From the NCBI RefSeq assembly GCF_000242435.1, contig NZ_JH591187.1, forward strand, positions 1,200,192-1,249,844: a DNA stretch of 49,653 bases, written 5' to 3'. How positions within the stretch are numbered: position 1 is the first letter of the stretch; the number at the start of each line of letters is the position of its first letter. The translations under genes and the position numbers were made by a program. This DNA is from Dialister succinatiphilus YIT 11850 (GTDB lineage Bacteria; Bacillota; Negativicutes; Veillonellales; Dialisteraceae). The notes under the pieces are model-generated. The model searched no databases. It saw only the letters and a list, made by a program, of their open reading frames with translations, and was not told where the DNA came from. Below, one piece after another: positions 24,862-33,427 of this stretch.

Positions 24862-26250
24862 ATGAATCTCACAACCCTTCATGCCGCTATCATCCTGTTT
24901 ACGGTGGCCCTGGTCATCGGCATCGGTATTTATCATTCCCGGTCCATCAAGTCCGCTGCCGGCTACAGTGTAGGCGGCAGGAGCGCCGGGGTGCCTCTGG
25001 TGGCAGGCAGCATTGCGGGCACCGTGGTAGGCGGCGGCGCTACCATCGGTACGGCGCAGCTGGCTTTTAATTTCGGCCTCTCTGCCTGGTGGTTTACGCT
25101 GGGAAGCGGGATTGCCTTTATTCTGATGGGTCTTTTCTATGCCCGCCGCATGAGGGGCACGGGGCTGGAAACTATTCCCCAGTTTCTGTCTCTCAATTAT
25201 GGAAAGAAGGCAGAGGAGCTTTCTTCCGTGATTTCATCCATTGGCATTCTTTTTTCCGCCGTGGCCAGCTGTCTGCCGGGTATTGAAATCATTTCCAGTC
25301 TGTCGGGGCTGGATCCGGTGATTTCATCGGTGCTTCTCATTGTCATGGTCATTGGGTATACCTTTTTCGGCGGCATGAAGAGTGCGGCAGTAGGGGGCAT
25401 TATGAAAATGGTCATTATCTGGGTGTCCCTTTTTGTGGCAGGCTTCGAAGCCATGGAATCTCTCTACGGCACTCCGGAATGGGCTTCTCTTCCAGCCGCG
25501 GACATGGACCTTTTCGGACGGGGCTTCGAGCTTTCCATGGCGAATCTGTTTTCCGTGATTGTAGGGGTTCTCTGCACCCAGACCTATATCCAGTGCATCT
25601 TCTCTGCCAGCACACCGGTGACGGCGGCCTTCGGATGCTTTGCGGCAGCCCTCATTGTCATTCCGGTAGGTCTTCCCAGCGTGGCCATCGGCATGTACAT
25701 GCATGCCTTTGATCCAAACGTATCACCGATTCTGGTTCTCCCGTCTTATCTGATTAATCACAGCTCCACCCTCATCGGCGGTCTGGCCATGGGCGGCATC
25801 CTTCTTTCCCTCATCGGCAGCATCGGCGGCCTGTCCCTGGGCATTGGCACCATGATTTCCCATGATATCATCATGCCTATTACAAAAATCACCGATGATC
25901 TGAAGCTGCTGAAGGTGACGAAATTGACGGTACTGGCTGTCATGATTCTGGCCTGCCTCATTTCCATTGCCAACAGGGGCTCGGAAGTGCTTTTCTGGAA
26001 TTATCTCTCCATGGCCCTTCGCGGCGGCGGCATTTTCATCCCCTTCACCCTGGCTGTTTTCCTGCCGGGTCATCTGACAAAGACCTGGGCCGTGATTTCC
26101 ATGGCCGGAAGTACCCTGGCCGCTCTTCTGTCTGTCTTCATGGGTCTTCCTGTGGAGCCTCTCTTTGTGGGTCTCATAGCCAGTGTGATTTTCATTCTTC
26201 CGGGAATCCGGATAAAGAAGATACCGGGCACAAAGGATTACGGGCTGTAG
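24862..26250 (+). CDS. sodium:solute symporter family transporter
   Basis: This 462-residue inner-membrane protein has about 12-13 hydrophobic segments and features of the SSS fold: SAAGYSVGGRSAGVPLVAGS, GTVVGGGATIGTAQLAF, and GYTFFGGMKSAAVGGIMKMV on the characteristic long segment. SSS proteins import sugars, amino acids, organic acids or vitamins with sodium. The substrate is not evident and there are no catabolic genes beside it. AAGAAGGATAAT precedes the ATG. No terminator is seen; a hairpin mosaic begins 18 bases after the stop. Confidence 0.9.
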   Translation: MNLTTLHAAIILFTVALVIGIGIYHSRSIKSAAGYSVGGRSAGVPLVAGSIAGTVVGGGATIGTAQLAFNFGLSAWWFTLGSGIAFILMGLFYARRMRGTGLETIPQFLSLNYGKKAEELSSVISSIGILFSAVASCLPGIEIISSLSGLDPVISSVLLIVMVIGYTFFGGMKSAAVGGIMKMVIIWVSLFVAGFEAMESLYGTPEWASLPAADMDLFGRGFELSMANLFSVIVGVLCTQTYIQCIFSASTPVTAAFGCFAAALIVIPVGLPSVAIGMYMHAFDPNVSPILVLPSYLINHSSTLIGGLAMGGILLSLIGSIGGLSLGIGTMISHDIIMPITKITDDLKLLKVTKLTVLAVMILACLISIANRGSEVLFWNYLSMALRGGGIFIPFTLAVFLPGHLTKTWAVISMAGSTLAALLSVFMGLPVEPLFVGLIASVIFILPGIRIKKIPGTKDYGL

Positions 26251-26267
26251 AGTCATGGGTGGCGGGC

Positions 26268-26735
26268 AGCTGTATTCCCGAAGGTTGACGCGGCTTCGCC
26301 TTCCGGACAGGTTCTGAGGGCTCCGCCCTCGGGAGTTATGAAGTATTGTGGAGGTCCTGAATAGGACCTCCAAGTCAGCCAAAGTAGGCTCTTAGCCTGC
26401 CCATTAAAGGGCTTACCTATTGGTTGGCTGACCGTGCCCGCTAGGGAAGTACGGCGCCCCTGGGGGCGCCATTTTATATGCCGCTTCGCGGCAATAGCTG
26501 CATGGAACTCAGTCACATCCGCCGACAGGCGGATTATAATGGCGCCGGTAGGCGCCTACCTCGCCAGCGCAGCGATACTATATAACTACCCTGGGCCGCC
26601 AGGCCCTCAAACAGTCCGGGAGGCGTCAGCCGGTCCCGGACAGAACCCTGGCAGCCCAGGGCCGAAAGGCCCGGCGGCTGCCTCAACCCTCACGTCCGTA
26701 AGGGCGTGTCAACCTTCGGGAATACAGCCACCCGC
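26268..26735. repeat. hairpin-mosaic block 9 (anchors at both ends)
   Basis: The left anchor TATTCCCGAAGGTTGACGCG and the right anchor GTGTCAACCTTCGGGAATAC face each other, unlike other blocks. Inside are GGGCTCCGCCCTCGGGAG, an AGGTCC/GGACCT stem (26351-26370), CGGCGCCCCTGGGGGCGCC, GGCGCCGGTAGGCGCC, and the GTCCGGGAGGCGTCAGCCGG segment shared with blocks 3 and 6. It looks like a fusion of two left ends. Confidence 0.85.
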
Positions 26736-26755
26736 CGCTCATGTGGCACAAAAAC

Positions 26756-26790
26756 AAAAAAAGCCCCCGGATTACTCCGGGGACTTTTTT
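26756..26790 (-). terminator. terminator of the 105-residue hypothetical gene
   Basis: The stem AGTCCCCGG/CCGGGGGCT with a six-base loop runs into seven T on the minus strand; the plus strand also has a T run, so it may act both ways. Confidence 0.88.
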
Positions 26791-26798
26791 CATTGGTT

Positions 26799-27116
26799 TC
26801 AGGCTTCGATATCCACAGTATCCGGTCTGCCTGCATCATCAAGACCGAGATAAGCCACTTCTCTTACATGTCCGTCATAAGTGAGGGTTACATGATAATG
26901 GAAAGTCTGGCCATCGAAAATTTCATCGCCCAGCTGAATAGCTGTGGTATAGCTGTCCGGACGATATTCTCTGACTGTGTCGCCAACTACCGGGAACTGC
27001 AGGAAAATATATTCTGCACCCTGGTATGTTACGCTGCCGTAAACACGCTTCAGATCTGCTACAGCGTATTTATCAACGCCGCACACAACAATACTTTTTT
27101 CAGTTACTTCTGCCAT
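26799..27116 (-). CDS. hypothetical protein
   Basis: I do not recognise this 105-residue protein. It is acidic and predicted mostly beta-strand (KSIVVCGVDKYAVADLKRVY, YIFLQFPVVGD, YHVTLTYDGHVREVAYLGL), with one cysteine and no signal peptide or membrane helix. ATG 27116 follows AGAGGTGATAA; the in-frame extension to 27155 has no signal. It has its own strong terminator and an AT-rich upstream region, so it is likely a separately transcribed gene. Confidence 0.65.
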   Translation of the reverse strand: MAEVTEKSIVVCGVDKYAVADLKRVYGSVTYQGAEYIFLQFPVVGDTVREYRPDSYTTAIQLGDEIFDGQTFHYHVTLTYDGHVREVAYLGLDDAGRPDTVDIEA

Positions 27117-27332
27117 GTTTATCACCTCTACGACCAATTTATAGCAACGAACCATTGCTATTTCCTTATATAGTTTACCACTTTTTCATGATAAACAGAA
27201 GATTTCCCGGGGAAATATTTCTTTTTTTCTGTAAAAAAAGGAAAATTCCTTTTATGGGAAGGAAATGGAAAGGTTTTTAAGTTCTGTCATTCTTTATGAA
27301 AGGATGGCATGAAGGTTTGAGAAAACCGTTCT

Positions 27333-27671
27333 TTACGGCTGTCCGGCGGCTTTTTTTTCATGGCTGCCATGGCCGTCGCAGACGCAGTGCAGCTTATTTT
27401 TGAAAATCTCGCCCATAATGGTGTGGAATTCCTTTAAGGCTTCAGGATTGAGGGAATAGAAAATATTCTTGCCGTCCCGGCGGTCAATGATGAGCCCGGA
27501 CTCCACCAGCACCTTCATGTCATGGGACAGGGTGGGCTGGGTAATGGCAAAGGCTTTCTGCAGCTTGCAGGCGCACTGCTCCCGGCAGGAAAGCATATCC
27601 ACGATTTTCAGCCTTTTAGGATCGGAAATGGCCTTCAGGATTTTGGCGGTATCAATGTAAATTTTTTCCAT
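27333..27671 (-). CDS. ArsR/SmtB-family transcriptional regulator
   Basis: The 112-residue winged-helix repressor carries SDPKRLKIVDMLSCREQCACKLQKAF with C29, C33 and C35 close to the ArsR thiolate site, the recognition helix TQPTLSHDMKVLVESGL, and the wing DRRDGKNIFYSL. The C-terminus HCVCDGHGSH (95-104) adds two cysteines and three histidines that may bind metal. Family members leave DNA when arsenic, antimony, cadmium or zinc binds. No transporter or arsenate gene is next to it, so its target lies elsewhere. A near-palindrome in its upstream region suggests autoregulation. AGGAG stands about 12 bases from the ATG. Confidence 0.9.
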   Translation of the reverse strand: MEKIYIDTAKILKAISDPKRLKIVDMLSCREQCACKLQKAFAITQPTLSHDMKVLVESGLIIDRRDGKNIFYSLNPEALKEFHTIMGEIFKNKLHCVCDGHGSHEKKAAGQP

Positions 27672-27695
27672 AAGATATCTGAACTCCTGTGATAA

Positions 27696-27711
27696 ATAGA
27701 ATTATTTCTAT
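27696..27711. promoter_or_regulatory. candidate operator of the ArsR-like gene
   Basis: ATAGAA and TTCTAT form a perfect 6-bp inverted repeat with a four-base AT spacer, 24 bases upstream of the start codon. Its position and AT-rich dyad form are like ArsR-family sites. Binding is inferred. Confidence 0.4.
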
Positions 27712-27754
27712 AGTGAGAGTATCAGAGATGAAAGAGTTTGTCAAATGGGAGAAG

Positions 27755-27890
27755 GGCCGCTATGAAATACAATGGAATCACATCACTCCCGTCATTTCGA
27801 GCGGAGTCGAGAAATCTCCCCGTTGAAAAGTTTCCTGCCGCTATGAAACACAATGGAGCCCCAGCGAGCAGGAAACCTCATATTTCTTTT
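27755..27890. repeat. TTTCGAG/GGAAAC repeat, copy c
   Basis: The core CCCGTCATTTCGAGCGGAG and TCGAGAAATCTCC is present. It is bracketed by CCGCTATGAAATACAATGGA and a second near copy, CCGCTATGAAACACAATGGA, and ends CAGGAAACCTC. It lies between the arsR-like gene and parA. Confidence 0.7.
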
Positions 27891-27922
27891 AGAAATCATC
27901 GGCCCTTTTGCCCCTTTTATGT

Positions 27923-27928
27923 TATAAT
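27923..27928 (+). promoter_or_regulatory. putative -10 element of parAB
   Basis: A perfect TATAAT lies 31 bases before the parA start, directly after repeat copy c. No clear -35 is seen. Confidence 0.5.
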
Positions 27929-27958
27929 ATAAAGGACTATCTATGAAAGGAAAAGACC

Positions 27959-28717
27959 ATGGGAACTATCATCAGCATCATCAACCAGAAGGGCGGGGTA
28001 GGGAAGACTACCACGGCGGTGAACCTGTCGGCGTACCTGGCAGACAAGGGGAAAAAGACTCTTCTTATCGACGAAGATTCGCAGGGAAATTCAACCAGCG
28101 GTCTCAGCAGGTCTGTGACCTTTGACAAAAGCTTGTATGATGTACTGCTGAATGATACCTCTCCGGAGGAGGCGGTGGTGAAGACCGCCATCCGCAAGCT
28201 CCATCTTCTGCCGGCATCCATTGATCTGGCGGGGGCAGAAATCGAAATCGCGCCGCTGGCGGAGCGGGAGTCTCTTCTGAAGCGGAAAATCGAGCCGCTC
28301 CGGGAGCAGTATGATTACATCATCATCGACTGTCCTCCTTCTCTGGGGCTCATGACGCTGAATGCCCTGGTGGCTTCCGATTCCATTATCATTCCCATCC
28401 AGGCGGAGTTCTATGCCCTGGAAGGGCTGTCCCAGCTGGTGAAGACGGTGCAGGTGGTTTCCCGCAGGATGAATCCCCGTCTCCATATTCTGGGCATCCT
28501 TCTCACCATGTTTGACGGCCGGACGAACCTGTCCCTCCAGGTGGCGGAGGAAGTGAAGAAATATTTCGGTTCCAAGGTGTTCCGGACGGTGATTCCCCGG
28601 ACAGTGAAGCTGTCGGAGGCGCCCAGTTTCGGAGAGCCGGTGCTGACCTATGCCCCCAAGTCCAAGGGTGCAGAAGCCTATAAGAAGCTGAGTCGGGAGG
28701 TTTTAAAACGTGAATAA
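27959..28717 (+). CDS. parA: chromosome-partitioning ATPase ParA (Soj)
   Basis: ParA/Soj is a DNA-binding ATPase that works with ParB-parS to segregate origins and that influences DnaA activity. The 252-residue protein starts MGTIISIINQKGGVGKTTTA, a deviant Walker A at 11-18 with both lysines. IDEDSQGNSTSGL and DYIIIDCPPSLG (Walker B) follow. It has no N-terminal helix-turn-helix, so it is the chromosomal type. GAAAGGAAAAGACC precedes the ATG. It overlaps parB by eight bases. Confidence 0.96.
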   Translation: MGTIISIINQKGGVGKTTTAVNLSAYLADKGKKTLLIDEDSQGNSTSGLSRSVTFDKSLYDVLLNDTSPEEAVVKTAIRKLHLLPASIDLAGAEIEIAPLAERESLLKRKIEPLREQYDYIIIDCPPSLGLMTLNALVASDSIIIPIQAEFYALEGLSQLVKTVQVVSRRMNPRLHILGILLTMFDGRTNLSLQVAEEVKKYFGSKVFRTVIPRTVKLSEAPSFGEPVLTYAPKSKGAEAYKKLSREVLKRE

Positions 28718-29573
28718 GAAAAAATTGGGACGGGGCCTCGGCGAGCTTCTGGGAGATGCCCTGGATGATACAGGCAGGGTGATGGAAATTGCTGTCCGTG
28801 ACATTTCCCCCAATCCCTGGCAGCCCAGACGGGATTTCCCGAAGGAATCCCTCACGGCGCTGGCGGAGTCCATTAAGGAAAACGGTCTCATCCAGCCGGT
28901 GGTGGTGAGGCAGAAGAAAAACGGCACCTATGAGCTGGCAGCCGGCGAAAGACGCTGGCGTGCGGCCAAACTGGCAGGCCTTGAGACTATTCCTGCCGTG
29001 ACCCAGGACTATGATGACCGGTCCATGGCGGAAATGGCACTGGTGGAAAACCTGCAGCGGGAGGATTTGAATCCTGTGGATGAAGGCCTGGCATACCAGA
29101 AGCTCATGGACGACTACGGTCTCACCCAGGAAGACATTTCCCGGAAGGTGGGAAAGAGCCGGCCCTATGTGGCCAACATGGTGCGTCTTCTGGGACTGCC
29201 GGAGGAAGTGAAGGATTTCCTTTCCAAAGGACAGCTCACTGCCGGCCAGGCAAGGCCTCTTCTGGGGCTTGGAAGCGATGCGGAAAAAGTGCAGCTGGCC
29301 CGCCGCATTGTGAAAGAAGGACTCTCGGCCCGGCGGGTGGAAGAAATCATCCGGCAGGGCAGGGAATCGAAGAAAAAAGACAATCCGCCGCCGGCTGAAA
29401 CCTTTATGAAGGCGGTGGAAGAAAAACTGGGTCTTTCTGTAGGATCCAAAGTACGTATACGAATAGGAAAGGGAAAGAATGCCCACAAAGGCACCATTTC
29501 TATTTCATTCAGCAATGACGAGGAATTTCAGCGCATTGCCGATATTCTGAATCAGAATCATAAGTCAAGATAG
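28710..29573 (+). CDS. parB: chromosome-partitioning protein ParB (Spo0J)
   Basis: ParB binds parS and spreads as a CTP-dependent clamp, loading condensin and stimulating ParA. The 287-residue protein starts with GTG (GGGAGG upstream). KKKLGRGLGELLG near the N-terminus is the usual ParA-stimulating peptide. The CTP-binding box GERRWR is at 79-84 and ENLQRE at 113-118. The parS-binding helix-turn-helix is near GLTQEDISRKVGKSRPYVAN, and the dimerisation domain is C-terminal. Three perfect parS sites lie within 11 kb on either side, consistent with its job. Confidence 0.96.
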   Translation: MNKKKLGRGLGELLGDALDDTGRVMEIAVRDISPNPWQPRRDFPKESLTALAESIKENGLIQPVVVRQKKNGTYELAAGERRWRAAKLAGLETIPAVTQDYDDRSMAEMALVENLQREDLNPVDEGLAYQKLMDDYGLTQEDISRKVGKSRPYVANMVRLLGLPEEVKDFLSKGQLTAGQARPLLGLGSDAEKVQLARRIVKEGLSARRVEEIIRQGRESKKKDNPPPAETFMKAVEEKLGLSVGSKVRIRIGKGKNAHKGTISISFSNDEEFQRIADILNQNHKSR

Positions 29574-29590
29574 GTGGAGTTTCTGCGAAT

Positions 29591-30175
29591 ATGATTAATC
29601 CCAATGTATTCATGTATGCCGCTATCGGCGTAGTCATTGTAGTTTTCCTTTTTATTCTCCTGCAGTATGTACTGCTTAGAAATAAACTGAACCGTCTGGC
29701 CAAGAAATATAAATATTTCATGAACGGCGAAGATGGCGGTTCCATTGAGCTGAAACTGTCCACCGAAGTCAGGGAGCTTCGGGAAATGGTGGCTTCCTCT
29801 GAAAATATGCTTCATCAGCAGGAACTGCTGGCTACCATGCAGCTCCAGTCCTTCCAAAAGGTGGGTCTGGTGCGCTATGATGCCTTCGATGATACGGGAG
29901 ACAAGCTGTCCTTCTCCCTTACCGTGCTGGACGGGAAGAATAACGGCTTCATCCTGTCTTCCCTGGCCGGTCATGATACCTCCCGCATTTACGCCAAGAA
30001 AGTAGTGAACGGCCAGTGCCGGGAAGCCCTTTCTTCGGAAGAAGCGGAAAGTATCAATATCGCTCTGGATACCCTGATGCCCGATATGGCAGAAGAAGCA
30101 GGAAATCAGGCAGCCCCTGTTTCTCCGGAATCCAAGCCCCAGCAGCATAAGATCGATACCGCTAAGGGACGGTAA
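29591..30175 (+). CDS. DUF4446 family membrane protein
   Basis: A 194-residue protein with one N-terminal membrane helix (about 6-29). A charged helical stretch and the conserved cytoplasmic domain follow (FQKVGLVRYDAFDDTGDKLS, FSLTVLDGKNNGFILSSLAG). This is the pattern of DUF4446, a family of unknown function often found next to parB in Firmicutes. It starts 17 bases after the parB stop and is very likely in that operon. Its tail is rich in charged and polar residues. Confidence 0.85.
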   Translation: MINPNVFMYAAIGVVIVVFLFILLQYVLLRNKLNRLAKKYKYFMNGEDGGSIELKLSTEVRELREMVASSENMLHQQELLATMQLQSFQKVGLVRYDAFDDTGDKLSFSLTVLDGKNNGFILSSLAGHDTSRIYAKKVVNGQCREALSSEEAESINIALDTLMPDMAEEAGNQAAPVSPESKPQQHKIDTAKGR

Positions 30176-30320
30176 AAGGCACTGCCTTTGACGGCTATGG
30201 GCTGTATGAATCCTATGAGCCTCATGTAATCGGGAATACCTTAAGGTACCCCAAGTCTACAATGTAACCTCCGGAATATGGGGATACTTCCGGCAGTTGA
30301 TTTCAGATAAAAGGTAATCC

Positions 30321-31274
30321 ATGAAAAAGACACTGAATAAAGACACAGGAGAAGTGACCTTCTCCTTTACAGACAAAGAAATCAAAAAACTGAAAATCCT
30401 ATCCCTGGCAGGCGCGGCTGTTTTCGTCCTGAGCCTGGGCACAGCGGTGTATGCCGCTGTTTCCATGAACTCCCTGAAGAGCGAAAATGAGCTCTATAAG
30501 AACCAGCTGAAAATGGCGGAAGAAAAAATGAACGCCCTGTCCGATAAGACGAAAACCATTGAAAAACTGTCCTCCCAGCTGCAGGATATGATTAAAGCCA
30601 ATAACAACGGCGCAGGACAGAATATTTCTGCTTCTGGTGAAGGCGGCCAGGGCGGTGCTTCCACAGTGCCCGATAAAGCAAGGGATGTGAAGGCCTCGGA
30701 ACATGACAATGGAGCAGAGGATGGAGACAGTGAAATTTCCACCCCCGGCCAGCTGCTGAGCAGCATGAGGAAGCTGGATAAACGGCTGGACAGCCAGATT
30801 AAAACCATGATCGTCCTCCGGGAAAAGCTGATCAATGAAACCTATGGCATGCAGGCTCCGCTCCTCCATACCTCTTCCACCACCCCTGATATGTGGCCGG
30901 TGAAGGGCACCATTTCCAGTACCTACGGCTTCCGGTCAAGTCCCGGCGGCATCGGCTCTACCTACCATGAAGGCATTGATATTGCTGTCGATTACGGCAG
31001 TCCCATCGAAGCCACCGCCTCCGGCGTGGTAACCCAGGCCGGCTGGGTGGGAGGCTATGGCAATCTGGTAGAAATCAAACACGATGGCGGTCTTGTTACC
31101 CGCTACGGCCATAACTCCGCCCTTCTGGTGTCCGTGGGACAGCAGGTGGAACAGGGCACCGTCATCGCCCTGGCCGGCAGCACAGGAAACAGCACCGGTC
31201 CCCACTGCCACTATGAAGTAAGGATTAACGGCGACGCCGTGGATCCTACCTACTTCCTGCCTGGAAACTATTGA
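30321..31274 (+). CDS. M23-family peptidoglycan endopeptidase
   Basis: A 317-residue cell-wall hydrolase anchored by a membrane helix at about 25-48. A coiled coil (about 50-95) and a low-complexity linker follow, then a C-terminal M23 LytM domain from 190. Zinc ligands are H216 and D220 (YHEGIDIA) and H297 of HCHYEV, with H264 and H295 as catalytic candidates, so the active site is complete. It probably cuts peptide cross-links in growth or division. It lies downstream of parB and DUF4446 with a 145-base gap that contains two perfect palindromes (TACCTTAAGGTA; CCGGAA/TTCCGG). Confidence 0.92.
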   Translation: MKKTLNKDTGEVTFSFTDKEIKKLKILSLAGAAVFVLSLGTAVYAAVSMNSLKSENELYKNQLKMAEEKMNALSDKTKTIEKLSSQLQDMIKANNNGAGQNISASGEGGQGGASTVPDKARDVKASEHDNGAEDGDSEISTPGQLLSSMRKLDKRLDSQIKTMIVLREKLINETYGMQAPLLHTSSTTPDMWPVKGTISSTYGFRSSPGGIGSTYHEGIDIAVDYGSPIEATASGVVTQAGWVGGYGNLVEIKHDGGLVTRYGHNSALLVSVGQQVEQGTVIALAGSTGNSTGPHCHYEVRINGDAVDPTYFLPGNY

Positions 31275-31276
31275 TA

Positions 31277-31313
31277 AAAACGCAGCGCGTCATAGAGACG
31301 GGCTGCGTTTTTT
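31277..31313 (+). terminator. terminator after the M23 peptidase
   Basis: The stem AACGCAGC/GCTGCGTT with a 15-base loop is followed by six T. A parS site follows six bases later. Confidence 0.82.
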
Positions 31314-31318
31314 AGAAA

Positions 31319-31334
31319 TGTTTCACGTGAAACA
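31319..31334. promoter_or_regulatory. parS: parS site 2
   Basis: TGTTTCACGTGAAACA is a perfect parS palindrome placed between a terminator and hairpin-mosaic block 10, about 1.7 kb after parB. Confidence 0.95.
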
Positions 31335-31912
31335 ATAGGGCCGCTCTGCGGACCGGGTTTATAAGGGAAGGTTCTTAAGATGGATGGGCCTTCGGCCCAA
31401 GGGTTCTTAAGTTTGACGGCCTTGCAGGCCGAGGGTTGTGGTGGCGGCTGACGCCGCAGTTTTTAATGCCGCCTGCGGCGGCAAAAGCCGAAAACCAAAC
31501 AACCGGGCCTGGGGCCCGTTGGAAATGCACTCCTTCTGCCTGCGGCATCTCCCCCGGCGGGGGAGATTTGCTCTGCGCTTACTTTAGTGCTGACTTAAAC
31601 AGCTCAACCCATAGCGGAGAATAAAGTCCCCCCAGGGCGGTTGTATGGTTTTTATCATATAATTTGGCGCCTTTTATAATTTAGAGGCGCCTACCACAAC
31701 CATCAGCGGCATAGCCGCTGTCAAACTTAAGAACCCTCGGGGCCACAGCCCCGTCAAACTTTAGAGCCCTCACGCCGCAGGGCGTGTCCATAATGGCGCC
31801 CACAAAAACCCTCGCGCCAAAGGCGCGTCAAACTTAAGCCCCTTAAGAACCTTCGGCCCGAAGGGCCGTCAACCCTCAAGCCCCAAAGGGGCGTGTCCAT
31901 TTGAACCCTCAA
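31335..31912. repeat. hairpin-mosaic block 10
   Basis: Left modules include GGATGGGCCTTCGGCCCAAG and TTTGACGGCCTTGCAGGCCG, then a CCGCCTGCGGCGG stem. A GGCGCC stem with an AT-rich loop lies at 31665-31690. Four inverted right-arm modules follow, with stems built on AGCGGCATAGCCGCT, GGGGCCACAGCCCC, CGCGCCAAAGGCGCG and CGGCCCGAAGGGCCG. It has no TATTCCCGAAGG anchor. It ends about 30 bp before the start of the Sel1-repeat gene. Confidence 0.88.
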
Positions 31913-31943
31913 GCCTCAAATACGATTTCCAAAGGAGACCTTT

Positions 31944-33281
31944 ATGACTGATACCATCGAACAAGCACAGCAGTTTCTTCTGACAGGCGATTTCTCCGCC
32001 TCCCTGGCCATGTATAACCGTATATACAACGATTCTGACAGTGATGAAGACAGAGGCACCGCTGCGGCCATGCTGTCCCATATGTATGGATGCAGTATGA
32101 CAGGGGAGGTAAACGACCGGCTGGCCGACGATTTCCTGGCCAAAGCCGTCAGGCTCGAAAGTCCTCTGGGCCTCTTTCTGGTGGAATCCAAAGATCCCGA
32201 TATTTCATCGGCTGAGTTTGAGAGGCTGGTGAAAAAGCTGAAAAAGCTGGCAGATCAGGGAAATACCTTGGCCATGATAGAGATGGGACTCATGTTTGAA
32301 TACGGCTACCACCGGAGAGTGAATCTGAAAAAAGCGCTGGTCTGGTATGAAAAGGCCGCATCCCTGGGCCATGTGGATGCCATGGTAAAGGCCGGATGGA
32401 TTTGGGAGAGTCACAGTTTCAAGGACCATGATGACCATAAGGCCTTTCTCTGGTATCTGAAAAGTGCGGCCATGGCCTATGGAAACGGCGAGTGCCAGCT
32501 GGGCTTCTGCTATCGTGATGGCATCGGTACTGGGAAGGATATGGACCGGGCCCTCATCTGCCTTGAAAAAGCAGCGTCCCATGGATCTGCCGAAGCAGCC
32601 ATGCTGCTCTATAAAATCTATTCCGGTGAAGGGGCAGAAGGGGAAGAAGATCTTGAGCTCCGCGATAAGGAAAAGAGCTTTTCCTATTTGAAGATGGCCG
32701 CCAAGCAGGGGGAAAGCGAAGCTCTCATGCGTCTGGGTCATATGTATTATCAGGGGGAAGGGACAGAGGCGGATACGGAAAAAGCGATTGAGTGCTATGA
32801 GAAAGCCTGGAACGCTGGAAATCCCATGGCCGGTACCATGCTGGGTCTCATTTACATCTATGGCTTCGACGATGAGGAGAGTGCAAAAAAGGGGATTTCC
32901 TACTTTTATCAGGCAGGTCAGGAAGGTGACATTGATGCATTCCGGGAAATGGCTCTCTGCATCCTTTATGGCCGGCGTATACCAAAGGACGAATCCCAGG
33001 GACTTGCCATACTGAAAAAGCTGGCAGAAGAAAATGAGCCCCTCAGTATAACTGCTCTGGGCAACTGGTATATGAATCAGAAAGAGCCGGACAAAGCCCT
33101 GCCATACTTCCGCAGAGCAGCGGACATGGGTGAACCGAATGCGGAATTTGCCCTGGGATACTGCTACTTCTCCGGCACCGCCGTTCCCAGAAACCTTAGA
33201 AAAGCACAGGAACTGTTTCAGCGGGCTGCCCTGAAGGGACAGAAAGAGGCAGAAAAGGAATTGAAAATCCATTTTTCATAA
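31944..33281 (+). CDS. Sel1-like repeat protein 1
   Basis: This 445-residue solenoid of Sel1-type helical repeats (SLR, about 36 residues each) is clear from motifs such as EMGLMFEYGYHRRVNLKKAL, CQLGFCYRDGIGTGKDMDRA, RLGHMYYQGEGTEADTEKAI and FALGYCYFSGTAVPRNLRKA. It has no signal peptide, so it is probably cytoplasmic. SLR proteins act as scaffolds in signalling or secretion; the partner is unknown. CAAAGGAGACC precedes the ATG. It is the first of three SLR genes followed by two exported SGNH hydrolases. Confidence 0.88.
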   Translation: MTDTIEQAQQFLLTGDFSASLAMYNRIYNDSDSDEDRGTAAAMLSHMYGCSMTGEVNDRLADDFLAKAVRLESPLGLFLVESKDPDISSAEFERLVKKLKKLADQGNTLAMIEMGLMFEYGYHRRVNLKKALVWYEKAASLGHVDAMVKAGWIWESHSFKDHDDHKAFLWYLKSAAMAYGNGECQLGFCYRDGIGTGKDMDRALICLEKAASHGSAEAAMLLYKIYSGEGAEGEEDLELRDKEKSFSYLKMAAKQGESEALMRLGHMYYQGEGTEADTEKAIECYEKAWNAGNPMAGTMLGLIYIYGFDDEESAKKGISYFYQAGQEGDIDAFREMALCILYGRRIPKDESQGLAILKKLAEENEPLSITALGNWYMNQKEPDKALPYFRRAADMGEPNAEFALGYCYFSGTAVPRNLRKAQELFQRAALKGQKEAEKELKIHFS

Positions 33282-33289
33282 AACACGGC

Positions 33290-33405
33290 GGCGTCATGCC
33301 GCCCCGTCATTTCGAGGGTCGGAAGCGGAGCCCCGAAATCCAGCGGCAAAAAGTTTCCTGTGGGTAAGAAGCACAGCGGTGCCCCGCCGGGGAGTAAACT
33401 TTTTA
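33290..33405. repeat. TTTCGAG/GGAAAC repeat, copy d (diverged)
   Basis: CCCCGTCATTTCGAGGGTCG, GAAGCGGAGCCCCGAAATCC and AAAAGTTTCCTGTGGGTAAG are recognisable. The last element is shared with copy e. It fills most of the 146-base gap between the first two Sel1-repeat genes. Confidence 0.6.
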
Positions 33406-33427
33406 GATTACCAAAAGGAGCCAAACC

